Assembly (NCBI RefSeq): GCF_000331105.1
Contig: NC_020054.1
Coordinates: forward strand, 4,677,838 to 4,741,837
Length of the DNA stretch: 64,000 nt
Direction: 5' to 3'
From: Fibrella aestuarina BUZ 2
GTDB lineage: Bacteria > Bacteroidota > Bacteroidia > Cytophagales > Spirosomataceae
Part shown: in pieces, positions 1 through 8,623 of the stretch
How positions within the stretch are numbered: the first letter of the stretch is position 1
Layout: each line of letters begins with the position of its first letter
The notes under the pieces: generated by a model
The model's database searches: none
Seen by the model: only the letters and a program-made list of their open reading frames with translations
Told to the model about the DNA's origin: nothing
Program-made: the position numbers and the translations under genes

Positions 1-850
1 CGCGGCGCAGGGTCACGGCACGTTCGCCATCCTGCACGGGCTCGACGGTGTAGGTTTTCGACAGCACCCGGTCCGGCTTCGGAATGGGGCCGTAGAGTTC
101 GCTGATCATCGCCAGCGTTTTGGCTTCGTCGAACTTACCCGCCACGAGCAGAATGGCGTTGTCGGGCTGGTAAAAGCGCTTGTAAAAGGCTTTAAGGCTC
201 TCGATGGGCACCCGCTCGATGTCTTCCCGGGAGCCAATGGTCGATTTGCCGTAGTTATGCCACAGGTAGGCCGACGACAGCACGCGGTCCATCAGCACCG
301 ATTGCGGCGAGTTTTCGCCCATCTCGAACTCATTGCGCACCACCGAAAACTCGGTATCGAGGTCTTTTTTGTCGATGAAGCTATTCACCATCCGGTCGGC
401 TTCGAGGTCGAGTGCCCAACGCAGGTTCTCGTCGGTAGCCGAAAACGTTTCGAAGTAATTGGTGCGGTCAAACCAGGTGGTACCATTGGGCCACGAGCCA
501 TGTTCGGTCAGTTCCTGCGGGATGTTCTTGTGGCGCGTCGATCCTTTAAACACCATGTGTTCGAGCAGGTGGGCCATGCCACTTTCGCCGTAGCCTTCGT
601 GCCGCGACCCCACCATGTAGGTGATGTTGACCGTTACGGTTGGTTTGGAAACGTCAGGGAAGAGCAGCACCCGAAGGCCATTTTTGAGCTGGTATTCGGT
701 AATGCCTTCCACCGATGTTACACGGGTCATGCCATCGGGCAGCGACGGGGCGGCCGGTTGGGCTGTGGCGTGGGGACGTAATCCCGACAGACACCCAACG
801 GCGAGGGCGGCCGTCAGCAGCTTCCTGAGCAGGTAGGGTTTGGTTTTCAT
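1..850 (-). CDS. M16 family zinc peptidase (N-terminal part, runs off the window)
   Basis: Partial gene: its first 283 codons are visible and it continues past base 1. The start is the ATG at 850. A signal peptide (residues 1 to about 30, ending near THATAQ-like HATAQ) points to export to the periplasm or outer membrane. The diagnostic inverted zinc motif HxxEH is present as H94-L-L-E97-H98, followed by the family's F-K-G-[ST] segment, and an acidic R-N-E-F-E stretch further on would supply the third zinc ligand. M16 enzymes (pitrilysin/insulinase type) degrade peptides inside a two-domain clamshell, and Bacteroidota often encode them in tandem pairs. The gene is divergent from the GntP permease. 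Family assignment is firm; substrate is unknown. Confidence 0.93.
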   Translation of the reverse strand, partial: MKTKPYLLRKLLTAALAVGCLSGLRPHATAQPAAPSLPDGMTRVTSVEGITEYQLKNGLRVLLFPDVSKPTVTVNITYMVGSRHEGYGESGMAHLLEHMVFKGSTRHKNIPQELTEHGSWPNGTTWFDRTNYFETFSATDENLRWALDLEADRMVNSFIDKKDLDTEFSVVRNEFEMGENSPQSVLMDRVLSSAYLWHNYGKSTIGSREDIERVPIESLKAFYKRFYQPDNAILLVAGKFDEAKTLAMISELYGPIPKPDRVLSKTYTVEPVQDGERAVTLRR

Positions 851-1001
851 ACAACGTATCGAGTTTAACTGGTTGGATGCGTTTACCCGCAACCTTCCAC
901 AAGGCCCGAAACGGCGTGAATGGGTTGTCACACACGCCGACTGCTCGTCCGACGTTTACGCTTTTTTAACAGCCGCCGGTCGAACGTACCCAGGTGATAG
1001 G

Positions 1002-1019
1002 CAATCGCGAAAGCGATTG
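1002..1019 (+). other. Short GAAA-loop hairpin in the GntP leader
   Basis: Perfect 7-bp inverted repeat CAATCGC / GCGATTG closed by a GAAA tetraloop, 44 bases before the permease ATG. It may be a small RNA structure or an operator half-site; nothing else in this 212-base divergent intergenic region is recognisable. Confidence 0.35.
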
Positions 1020-1062
1020 TACCTTGCGGCCACCGAAACCCCGTATCCTTCCTGCCCCCACC

Positions 1063-2448
1063 ATGCCGCCCCTGCTGTTGCTAACCTTGGCCATTCTGGC
1101 CATTATTCTGCTGAGTTCCTGGTACAAACTGAACACGTTTGTGGTACTGCTCGGGCTGGCGGTGCTGGTTGGGTTGCTGGCGGGTATTCCCGGCGAGACG
1201 GTGCTCACCCACATCCGCACGGGCTTCGGCCACACCCTCGAAAAAGTTGGGTTGCTGATCGTGCTGGGCACCATGCTCGGCAGCCTGCTCGACCGCACCC
1301 ACGCCACCACCGATCTGGCCAATTTTATCCTGCGCACGGTGGGCGAATCGGCCGGCCGCGCCGACCGCACGCCGCTGGCCGTCACGCTGATCGGCTTCCT
1401 GATCGGCCTGCCCATCTTCTGCGATTCGGGTTTTATTGTATTGAGTGGCCTGGTGCTGACCTTGGCGCAACGGCTGGGCCGGTATCACCTGCGGCTGATG
1501 CTCAACCTGGCCGGGTCGCTCTACGCCGTGCACTGCCTGGTGCCGCCCCACCCCGGCATAACCGCCGCCGTCGGGATACTCAACCCCGATTCAGGCCAGG
1601 ATAGCCTGGGCCAGATGATGTTGCTGGGTACGTTGCTGGCCGTGCCAGGTACGTTGGTCAGTTACCTGTGGGCCAGGTACGTCGATCGGGGCGACCAGAC
1701 GACAGCACCGCGCCTGCCCGTTGACCAGGCGAACGAGTCAGCCCCGCAGCAGCGCGGCGCGTCGGTACCCGTCGGGGCATTTTGTGCGGTGCTGGTGCCC
1801 ATTGCGCTGATTGCCGCCAAGCCCCTGTTCCTGCTGGCGCCCGACCGGGTCCCGCCCCTGCTGCTCACCCTCATCCGCTTTGTGGGCGACCCGGTAATGG
1901 CGCTGGCGATCGGGATGCTGATCGCCCTGACGCTATTTCGCCGCATCGACAAAGCAACGGTCAACGCCGTGCTCGACGATGCCATCCACAAAGCCGGGCC
2001 GGTGCTGGCGATCGTGGCGGGTGGCGGTGCCTTTGGCGAAATCATCAAACACATCGGCCTGGAGTCGACCATCACCAACTGGGCCACAGCGACGGGCGGC
2101 ACGGCGGGCCATATTCCGCTATGGCTACCCTTTCTGCTGGCGTTGGTGTTCAAAACGGCGCAGGGCTCATCGACCGTCGCTATCATGTCGGTGAGTGCCA
2201 TTGTGTTGCCGCTCCTGCCCGCGCTGGGCGTTCAGACCGACTTCGACCGGTTGCTGGTGCTGGGCGCGATGGGCGCGGGATCGATGAGCGTTTCGCACGC
2301 CAACGACGCTTATTTCTGGGTAGTGTCGCGCTTTGGCCAGATCGACACGCCTACGATGGTCCGCTCCTACAGCCTCATGACCCTGCTGATGGGCCTGGCT
2401 ACCTTCGCCACGCTCTGGCTGATTAGTCTGTTTACAGCGGGGCTATAA
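1063..2448 (+). CDS. GntP family gluconate/sugar-acid:H+ symporter
   Basis: Inner-membrane permease of 461 residues, close to the roughly 450 usual for GntP. It has about 12 hydrophobic segments and the family's pattern of glycine/proline-rich loops: GFGHTLEKVGLLIVLG near residue 50, a PIFCDSGF motif around residue 122, and a late VKTAQGSST-like segment (here FKTAQGSSTVA). The ATG at 1063 is preferred over an upstream in-frame ATG at 994 because the first hydrophobic segment starts directly after it and the upstream residues are charged and unlike the family. GntP proteins import gluconate or related aldonic or hydroxy acids with protons. No kinase or dehydratase for such acids lies next to it, so the substrate is open. 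Confidence 0.9.
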   Translation: MPPLLLLTLAILAIILLSSWYKLNTFVVLLGLAVLVGLLAGIPGETVLTHIRTGFGHTLEKVGLLIVLGTMLGSLLDRTHATTDLANFILRTVGESAGRADRTPLAVTLIGFLIGLPIFCDSGFIVLSGLVLTLAQRLGRYHLRLMLNLAGSLYAVHCLVPPHPGITAAVGILNPDSGQDSLGQMMLLGTLLAVPGTLVSYLWARYVDRGDQTTAPRLPVDQANESAPQQRGASVPVGAFCAVLVPIALIAAKPLFLLAPDRVPPLLLTLIRFVGDPVMALAIGMLIALTLFRRIDKATVNAVLDDAIHKAGPVLAIVAGGGAFGEIIKHIGLESTITNWATATGGTAGHIPLWLPFLLALVFKTAQGSSTVAIMSVSAIVLPLLPALGVQTDFDRLLVLGAMGAGSMSVSHANDAYFWVVSRFGQIDTPTMVRSYSLMTLLMGLATFATLWLISLFTAGL

Positions 2449-2526
2449 CCTTGTAAGACGGACGGGACCTGCCCACCAAACGGCCTTCCAACCAGGTAGC
2501 GAAGCCGTACTGTTCACTGGCAACTT

Positions 2527-3948
2527 TTACAATTCCTTTAGTCTGTTTTTCGCTTCTTCATTATCGGGATTTAACTGAAGCGTTTTCCTGTAGAAGTTGA
2601 TAGCATCCTCTTTTCTGTTCAACGCCAAATAGATATTGGCCATTGACAGGGCAACGAGGTCGCGGTCAGGAAATTCCCGTACGTTATTCTCCGCAATCAG
2701 GCGGGCATCCTCGTAACGTTTCAAGCTTAATAGTTTTTCGCCAAGGTAATACAACTGCAGCCAATCTACGGAATAATGGGCGGTATCAGCCTTCATACGT
2801 TTGTAGGCAGCTACGGCTTTTTCTGCAGTAGAACTGGCTATAATCGATTCCATTTTTTTATGAACCGGCTCTTTCAACACAACCGGTTTATCGTACAAAA
2901 CCCTTACTATGTTTTTCGTAATACCAAAGAAATCAGTTGGGGCACTATTGCATAAAATAACGGCCATACTATTGGTGTCAGGCATCCGAATCATAAAGGA
3001 AATGAAGCCTTCCGTGGAGCCCAGGTGGTAATTCGCCTTGACACTGTCTGTGGGCGTATATCGGAACAGCTGGTTAAACCACCCATAACCATATCGGGCG
3101 GGTCGGCTACCGGGCGTCAGCATGGCTTGCGTCAATTCTTTATTGAGCAATGTATGGTTGGCAATGGCCATGTGAAACGTGAACAAATCCTCCACGGTGC
3201 TGTACAAATCCCCTGTTCCCATCGTGTTGGACTGGTCCCTGAAGTCAGCGCTCACGTAGTTTCCGAATCCGTAGTCGTAGCCCGATGCCCGTTTGGGCAC
3301 AATTTGCGTGTGCGCGTAAGAACCAGAGCTTTTCATGTTCAGTTTACTAAAAATCTCCTCGTTCATAGCCTGCGCGTAGGTCTTCCCCGTTACTTTTTCG
3401 ATGATACACCCCAAGGTAAAATAGCCCCAACTACTGTACAGATAACGCGTGCCCGGAACAAACGCCAGAGCCGAGTCGCTATACACGGTCAAATAAGCAG
3501 CTCTGGTAAAATACTGGCGGCTAATCCGTGGAAAGAAATCGCTGATGATATCATAATTAGGCATTCCCGACGTGTGGTTCAGCAATTGCCGGATCGTCAC
3601 GTTGGCAGCCGGTTTATTCTTAAAGGCGGGCAGGTAATAAGCAACGGTTTCATCCAGGTCTATAAGCCCTTTTTGAACCAGTATCAATACTAATGTTGCG
3701 GTAAGGGGTTTAGAAATTGACCCAAGCATAAACTTGGTATCCGTTGAATTAGGAATAGCCCATTCTCTGTTGGCTAATCCATAGGCATCTTTGTAAATAA
3801 CGTGGCCATTTTCTGCCACCAAGACGGCACCGTCGAACATGTTATAGCCATGATATGTTTTCATCAGTTCGGATAACCGATCGGCCTTGGTCTGCGCCAG
3901 CAGCACCTGCGTCGATAGCATAGCCAATACGAATAGAGCGTGTTTCAT
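2527..3948 (-). CDS. Secreted serine beta-lactamase-like hydrolase with C-terminal TPR
   Basis: Protein of 473 residues with a Sec signal peptide (KHALFVLAML...LLAQ). The beta-lactamase/transpeptidase fold (class C, esterase EstB-like) is shown by the S77-I-S-K80 catalytic motif, a Y-S-S motif in LYSSWGYFTLG in place of YxN, and an H-L-G-S motif in place of KTG. The last 80 or so residues contain a tetratricopeptide-like repeat (ALSMANIYLALNRKEDAINFY). Such proteins in Bacteroidota are usually peptidases or esterases acting on D-amino-acid or ester bonds in the periplasm, not true antibiotic resistance enzymes. The ATG at 3948 was chosen because the signal peptide starts there; an ATG 13 codons upstream would spoil it. 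Confidence 0.88.
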   Translation of the reverse strand: MKHALFVLAMLSTQVLLAQTKADRLSELMKTYHGYNMFDGAVLVAENGHVIYKDAYGLANREWAIPNSTDTKFMLGSISKPLTATLVLILVQKGLIDLDETVAYYLPAFKNKPAANVTIRQLLNHTSGMPNYDIISDFFPRISRQYFTRAAYLTVYSDSALAFVPGTRYLYSSWGYFTLGCIIEKVTGKTYAQAMNEEIFSKLNMKSSGSYAHTQIVPKRASGYDYGFGNYVSADFRDQSNTMGTGDLYSTVEDLFTFHMAIANHTLLNKELTQAMLTPGSRPARYGYGWFNQLFRYTPTDSVKANYHLGSTEGFISFMIRMPDTNSMAVILCNSAPTDFFGITKNIVRVLYDKPVVLKEPVHKKMESIIASSTAEKAVAAYKRMKADTAHYSVDWLQLYYLGEKLLSLKRYEDARLIAENNVREFPDRDLVALSMANIYLALNRKEDAINFYRKTLQLNPDNEEAKNRLKEL

Positions 3949-3973
3949 GACCCAATCAATGTAGTAGTTGCCA

Positions 3974-3985
3974 GTGTAGCTACAC
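3974..3985. promoter_or_regulatory. 12-bp palindrome at the probable transcription start of the serine hydrolase gene
   Basis: GTGTAGCTACAC is perfectly self-complementary. It abuts the -7 box of the leftward promoter and would cover the transcription start, a classic repressor position. No regulator is identified. Confidence 0.4.
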
Positions 3986-3992
3986 AAAGCTA
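3985..3992 (-). promoter_or_regulatory. Bacteroidota-type -7 box (TAGCTTTG) for the serine hydrolase gene
   Basis: Read leftward the bases are TAGCTTTG, an exact match to the TAnnTTTG consensus of Bacteroidota promoters, 36 bases before the ATG. No good -33 TTTG is seen 19-21 bases upstream. Confidence 0.5.
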
Positions 3993-4354
3993 TATGCCCT
4001 GGTTTATGATCGGGAAATAGGGCGGCCTTTTGATCGTTTGGTAAGTTGGGACGGCGGCGATTCGCGGGAATCTGTCTTCATCATTTCTTTTGAAGCAAGC
4101 CGTATTACCTGGTGTCTGGTTAGCAACAGCGCGATCTACAGGCAGAAGCGCATACTAAGCGGCGGTCCGCTTAAAAATTCGGTTAAAATACTGACCCGGC
4201 ACAGCCAACTTACCCGTTAACTGACTGATTGTTTGCCACTCTACGAAGCCGATGCTCTACAGCCACTTTTGTGATCGATCAATTAGTACATACTAGCTGG
4301 ATTTAGTAGTACATTTAGCTTTACGAGTACATCCTCTTTTTCAAACCTAGTGCT
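3993..4354. other. Intergenic region without a supported gene
   Basis: About 360 bases between divergent genes. A 60-codon open frame exists on the plus strand, but its product has no recognisable feature and its composition is not gene-like. The only structures seen are a small AAGCGG/CCGCTT hairpin near 4155-4170 and the AGTACAT repeats listed separately. Confidence 0.5.
4285..4332 (+). promoter_or_regulatory. Three AGTACAT repeats before the PAS histidine kinase gene
   Basis: Identical heptamers begin at 4285, 4308 and 4326, spaced 23 and 18 bases, and end 22 bases before the GTG start of the kinase gene. Directly repeated short sites of this spacing are typical of activator or autoregulator binding, but no factor can be named. 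Confidence 0.4.
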
Positions 4355-6571
4355 GTGAATCGTCTTTCCCTGCCTGACCCAACCCGACCCGATCTGGTCA
4401 GGAAGGCAACACTGGTGCTTGCATTCGGCCAACCGGCAAACGCATGCAGGGTTATACAAGCGACAATTGATGGGCGGGCCTTACATAGCGACCTGATGGG
4501 TGCCCAACTGGACCAGTTACCCCTGCCATTCAGTACCCCGGCCTTGATCGAACGGCTAGAGTCGGCGGTCCATCAGGCCTTACCTACCCAGTTTACGTTT
4601 GCCCATCCCGCCGACGGCACCTACCACTGCGATCTCATGCAGGTTGACGATTGCCGGCTGGTGCTTTCGTTGGAGCGACGTGACCCCGAGGAGCCGCTGG
4701 CCCTGGCCGACATTGTGGAAACGATGCCAAGCGGCCTTGTCGTCTTCCGGGCGATCCGGGATGAACACCAGGTCATTGTTGATTTCCAGGCCATCCTCTG
4801 CAATCAGGTTGGGGCCGATATCGTCGGGCAAAGCCGGGAGACGATTCTGACTCAACCCATCAGTAAGCGCTACGAAAAGATGCAGGAATACGCGTTTTTT
4901 CATCAGTACGTAGCCGTCGTTGAATCGGGTAAGCCGCATGACCAACTGCTGCACCTGCCTACGCTGGACCTCTGGCTCGACGTCTCGGTGGTGAAGTATG
5001 GCGATGGGCTGCTGGTCTCGTTTCAGGACGTTACCGTAGGGCAAAAAACCGCGTCACTGCTGGCCAGCGTGATGAACAGCTCACCAGCGGCGGTTCGGTA
5101 CTACGAAGCCATCCGCGATTCGGATGGCCAGATTATCGATTTCATGACCAGCACTGGCAACGAACTGGCGGCGTACCGTGACTTCCGCCCGTATCCGTCG
5201 ACCACCGGGCGGCGCTTGCTGGACCTGTATCCTCATCTGAAAACAAACGGCATCTTCGAGCGCTACGTAGCCGTGGTGGAATCGGGCGAAAGTCAGCGCT
5301 TTGAAACGACCTACGAAGGACCATCGCAGCTGTCCTGGTTCGATAGTACAGCAGTCCCCCACGGCAACGGGTTCGTGATCACGAACCTGGACATTACCCC
5401 CTTCAAGCGGGCTCAGCTGGCCCAACAGCGCCAGTCGGAACTGATCACGGAGGTGCTCAACAGTTCGGCCACCAGTATTCTGGTGCTCGAACCGCTGTAT
5501 GACGAAGCGCATCAACTCACCGACTTTCGGATTACGCTGGCAAACCCGGCCACACAGACGCTGTTTGCCCCCTTCGTTGGCCGTGACTTTACGCACGAGT
5601 CGATCCGGCAGCAAAACCTGCTGACGCTTTTTCCGGCGATTCGGGAGCGCGATCTGTTCAAAGCGCTGACGGCGGTGATCAGCACGGGTCAGCCCCTTCA
5701 GGAGGCCGTCGACTACCCGCAGCTGGGCATTACCTACGATTATGCCATCTCCCCTTTTCAGACGGGTGTGCTGATGATCACCACCGACATTACGCCGCTG
5801 CGGACGTACCAGCAGCAACTGGAAGCCAACAATGCCGCGTTGGTGCGCTCGAATGATTATCTCCAGCAGTTTGCCTACGTCGCTTCGCACGACCTACAGG
5901 AGCCCCTGCGCAAGATTTACGCCTTTGGCGATCTGCTGCTGAAACAGTACACCCCTGTGCTGGATGCCAACGGCCAGGATTTGTTGCAGCGAATGCAGAG
6001 CGCAGCCATTCGCATGCAGACGCTGGTCAAAGACCTGCTCGACTACTCGCGCCTCACTACGCTACAGACTCCGTTTGAGCCCGTGTCATTACAGGACCTG
6101 CTTCGGGCCACTCTGGACGATCTGGAAACGACCATCCAGGCCACCAAAGCAACCATCACCCAAAGCGGTGACGCCCTGCCGGCCATCCCGGCAGACAAAA
6201 CCCAGATGGGGCAATTGCTGCAAAATTTACTGACCAACGCCCTGAAATTTACCCGGCCCGGTGAGCCACCTCAGGTACGTATCACCACCCACTTGCTCGA
6301 GGCCGATCAGCTTCCGTATCCTGCCCGGCAGTCGGCCAGCAACCAGTGGGTCAGCCTGTGCGTAGCCGACGCGGGAATCGGGTTTGATGAAGCTTACCAA
6401 GAGCGTATTTTTGAGCTGTTTCATCGCCTGCATGGCCGCAGCAAATACACCGGAACGGGCATTGGTCTGGCGGTCGTCAAAAAAGTAGTCGACAATCATC
6501 ACGGGCTGATCACCGCCAGCAGTCAGCCGGGGAAGGGGGCTACCTTTACCGTTTATCTACCACAACATTAA
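4355..6571 (+). CDS. Cytoplasmic PAS-domain sensor histidine kinase
   Basis: 738 residues without a clear membrane segment. Three PAS-like modules occupy roughly residues 115-230, 235-350 and 365-480, followed by a HisKA dimerisation domain with phospho-acceptor H512 in ASHDLQEPLRK and a HATPase_c domain with an N box (LLQNLLTNALKF), DAGIGF G1 box and GTGIGLAVVKK G2 box. No receiver domain is attached and no response regulator lies nearby, so it is an orphan kinase. The S/A-HDLQEPLR H-box is the type common in Bacteroidota PAS kinases. The start is a GTG; the first in-frame ATG lies about 47 codons further in and would remove part of the N-terminal region. It is followed after 11 bases by an MBL hydrolase gene, probably co-transcribed. 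Confidence 0.92.
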   Translation: MNRLSLPDPTRPDLVRKATLVLAFGQPANACRVIQATIDGRALHSDLMGAQLDQLPLPFSTPALIERLESAVHQALPTQFTFAHPADGTYHCDLMQVDDCRLVLSLERRDPEEPLALADIVETMPSGLVVFRAIRDEHQVIVDFQAILCNQVGADIVGQSRETILTQPISKRYEKMQEYAFFHQYVAVVESGKPHDQLLHLPTLDLWLDVSVVKYGDGLLVSFQDVTVGQKTASLLASVMNSSPAAVRYYEAIRDSDGQIIDFMTSTGNELAAYRDFRPYPSTTGRRLLDLYPHLKTNGIFERYVAVVESGESQRFETTYEGPSQLSWFDSTAVPHGNGFVITNLDITPFKRAQLAQQRQSELITEVLNSSATSILVLEPLYDEAHQLTDFRITLANPATQTLFAPFVGRDFTHESIRQQNLLTLFPAIRERDLFKALTAVISTGQPLQEAVDYPQLGITYDYAISPFQTGVLMITTDITPLRTYQQQLEANNAALVRSNDYLQQFAYVASHDLQEPLRKIYAFGDLLLKQYTPVLDANGQDLLQRMQSAAIRMQTLVKDLLDYSRLTTLQTPFEPVSLQDLLRATLDDLETTIQATKATITQSGDALPAIPADKTQMGQLLQNLLTNALKFTRPGEPPQVRITTHLLEADQLPYPARQSASNQWVSLCVADAGIGFDEAYQERIFELFHRLHGRSKYTGTGIGLAVVKKVVDNHHGLITASSQPGKGATFTVYLPQH

Positions 6572-6582
6572 ACCTGTTACCC

Positions 6583-7290
6583 ATGGCCTCCCTGCGTCAG
6601 CTGACGGCGTCGCTCTACCAGATCAGTCTGGGTGTCGTCAATGTGTTTGTCATTGACGACCGGGCCGATGGGCTGACCCTGATCGATACCGGCTACAAAG
6701 ACAGCAGCAAGGCCATCGTCTCGGCCCTTCGCCAGGCAGGTAAAGACCCAGCCTCCCTCAAGCGGATCATCCTGACGCACAGCCACCCCGACCACGCAGG
6801 CAGCGCGGCCGCCCTCGGCGCCGAGTGGGGCATTCCGGTCTGGGCGTATCACCTGGACGTCCCTTTGCTGGCGAACGGAACCGCTGGCGAAGCCCCCATT
6901 CACCGGTCGCCGGGCGTGATCAACTGGCTGGTCTACCACCTGTTCATCAAACGGGGCAGCCCGGCCATTGACCCCGTCACAGTCGACCGGCCCCTGACCG
7001 ACAAGGAGGTGCTGCCGATAGCGGGCGGGCTTCAGGTGCTACACACGCCGGGGCACAGCAGCGGGCATATTTCGTTGTGGTTGCAGCAGGAAGGCGTCCT
7101 GATTGCCGGCGACCTCTGCGCCAACGTAGCCGGGCTGGATTTCAGCACCGTGTATGAAGACCGAGCCCTCGGCCTAAGCAGTATCTTGGCCGTTTCTCAG
7201 CTTCCGTTCGACAAAGCCGTATTCGGCCATGGCAAGCTGCTGGCACCCAGAGCCAATGAAAAACTAGCCTCGAAGTTCGGCGCGCTGTAA
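6583..7290 (+). CDS. MBL-fold metallo-hydrolase
   Basis: 235-residue cytosolic metallo-beta-lactamase-fold protein. The binuclear metal motif HxHxDH is present as H66-S-H68-P-D70-H71; further ligands are the His of TPGHSSGH, the Asp of AGDLCAN and the His of GHG near the C terminus, so the active site is complete. The spacing resembles glyoxalase II-like and lactonase-like members, but the reaction cannot be fixed from sequence. It starts 11 bases after the sensor kinase stop codon and is likely in the same operon. A minor hairpin GGCGTTG/CAACGCC follows the gene near 7301-7325. Confidence 0.88.
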   Translation: MASLRQLTASLYQISLGVVNVFVIDDRADGLTLIDTGYKDSSKAIVSALRQAGKDPASLKRIILTHSHPDHAGSAAALGAEWGIPVWAYHLDVPLLANGTAGEAPIHRSPGVINWLVYHLFIKRGSPAIDPVTVDRPLTDKEVLPIAGGLQVLHTPGHSSGHISLWLQQEGVLIAGDLCANVAGLDFSTVYEDRALGLSSILAVSQLPFDKAVFGHGKLLAPRANEKLASKFGAL

Positions 7291-7487
7291 GCCCTGTCTG
7301 GCGTTGGCCGTTGGCAACGCCGCTAGTTTACTGAAATCCAAGGCAGATGTCCTCCAGCTATGCTCTACGCCAACTGAAGACGCCCTCGTGTTCACCAACG
7401 GCCAGGTATGTTAGACGTACCCAGTTTCATAAAATGACCGACTGGACCATGGCTCGCCCAACGCGCTGACTGGTATCTTAGCAGTGC

Positions 7488-7518
7488 CATTGTGCATTAT
7501 TCATTGTGCATTGTTCAT
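7488..7518 (+). repeat. Tandem word repeat CATTGTGCATT upstream of the threonine aldolase gene
   Basis: CATTGTGCATT occurs at 7488-7498 and again at 7502-7512 (14-base period), overlapped by CATTGTTCAT at 7509-7518, ending nine bases before the aldolase ATG. The same words recur at 12532-12607 and 36298-36388, there as parts of inverted repeats. Confidence 0.6.
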
Positions 7519-7526
7519 CAATACTC

Positions 7527-8540
7527 ATGCCCGATTTCCGCAGCGATACCGTAACCCGCCCAACACCCGCCATGCTGGCCGCTATGATGGCCGCCCCCGT
7601 TGGCGATGATGTCTTTGGCGAAGACCCAACCGTAAATGCCCTCGAACAGAAAGCCGCCAGCCTGTTTGGCATGGAAGCGGCCCTGTTTTGTACCTCCGGC
7701 ACGATGACCAACCAACTCGCCATCCGCACGCACGTGCGCCCCGGCGACGAGGTGATTTGCGATCAGCTCTCGCACGTGTACCTCTACGAAGGCGGTGGCA
7801 TTGCCGTCAATGCGCTGGCCTCGGTAGCGCTGCTGGCGGGCGAGCGGGGCAAGCTCACGCCCGAACTCATCGCGCCCGCGATCAACAACCCAGCCGACGT
7901 ACACCGGCCCATCTCGCGGCTGGTGTGCCTCGAAAACACCGTCAACAAAGGTGGTGGGGCTTATTATACCGTCCCGGAGATTGCGGCCATCCGTCAGCTG
8001 TGCGACGAACGCGGTCTGGCGCTGCACCTCGACGGCGCCCGGCTGTTCAACGCGCTGGTCGAAACCGGCGATGCCCCCGAAGCCTACGGTCGGTTGTTTC
8101 ATTCGATCAGCATTTGTTTGTCGAAAGGGCTGGGTTGCCCGGTGGGGTCGCTGTTGTTGGGCTCAGGTACGTTCATTGCCCAGGCGCGGCGGTTCCGCAA
8201 GCTCATGGGCGGTGGCTGGCGACAGGCCGGTTTCCTGGCGGCGGCGGGCATTTACGCCCTCGACCACCACGTCGAACGCCTGAAAGTCGACCATTCGCGC
8301 GCCCGGCAACTGGGTCAGCTGCTGGCGAAACAACCCGAGGTGGTCGAGGTGCTCCCCGTCGATACCAACATCGTTATCGGGCGGCTCACCGACGGTCTCA
8401 GCAGCGCCGAGTACGTCGACCGGCTGGCGCAGCGCGGCATCAAGGCGGTCTCGTTCGGGCCGCAGCTGGTGCGCTTCGTGACCCACCTCGACCTGACAGA
8501 CGCCGACATGGCCGCGTTTGAAACGGCCATGCAGGCGTAA
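7527..8540 (+). CDS. ltaE: Low-specificity L-threonine aldolase
   Basis: 337-residue PLP enzyme of fold type I that splits L-threonine or L-allo-threonine to glycine and acetaldehyde. The N terminus FRSDTVTRPTPAML is the family signature; a GDDVFGEDPTVN segment follows, then the HLDGARLFNA motif with the PLP-binding aspartate, and the Schiff-base lysine K200 in CLSKGLGCPVGS. Length matches the family (about 335-345). The ATG at 7527 begins directly at the signature; an earlier ATG at 7506 would add seven residues encoded by the upstream repeat. A short terminator follows. Confidence 0.95.
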   Translation: MPDFRSDTVTRPTPAMLAAMMAAPVGDDVFGEDPTVNALEQKAASLFGMEAALFCTSGTMTNQLAIRTHVRPGDEVICDQLSHVYLYEGGGIAVNALASVALLAGERGKLTPELIAPAINNPADVHRPISRLVCLENTVNKGGGAYYTVPEIAAIRQLCDERGLALHLDGARLFNALVETGDAPEAYGRLFHSISICLSKGLGCPVGSLLLGSGTFIAQARRFRKLMGGGWRQAGFLAAAGIYALDHHVERLKVDHSRARQLGQLLAKQPEVVEVLPVDTNIVIGRLTDGLSSAEYVDRLAQRGIKAVSFGPQLVRFVTHLDLTDADMAAFETAMQA

Positions 8541-8576
8541 ATAGCAGCCGTTTCAACAAAAGGAATAAACCAGTTG

Positions 8577-8596
8577 CCCCGGTTTTCAGACCGGGG
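8577..8596 (+). terminator. Probable intrinsic terminator of ltaE
   Basis: CCCCGGT / ACCGGGG arms (7 bp, loop TTTCAG) followed by CTTTATGTTT, 37 bases after the ltaE stop codon and just before the next gene. Confidence 0.65.
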
Positions 8597-8623
8597 CTTT
8601 ATGTTTACAGAAATTGCGGCTGT

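Noticed and set aside
4038..4220. 60-codon open frame in a gap
   Set aside because: No ribosome site, no homology-like pattern and not gene-like in composition.
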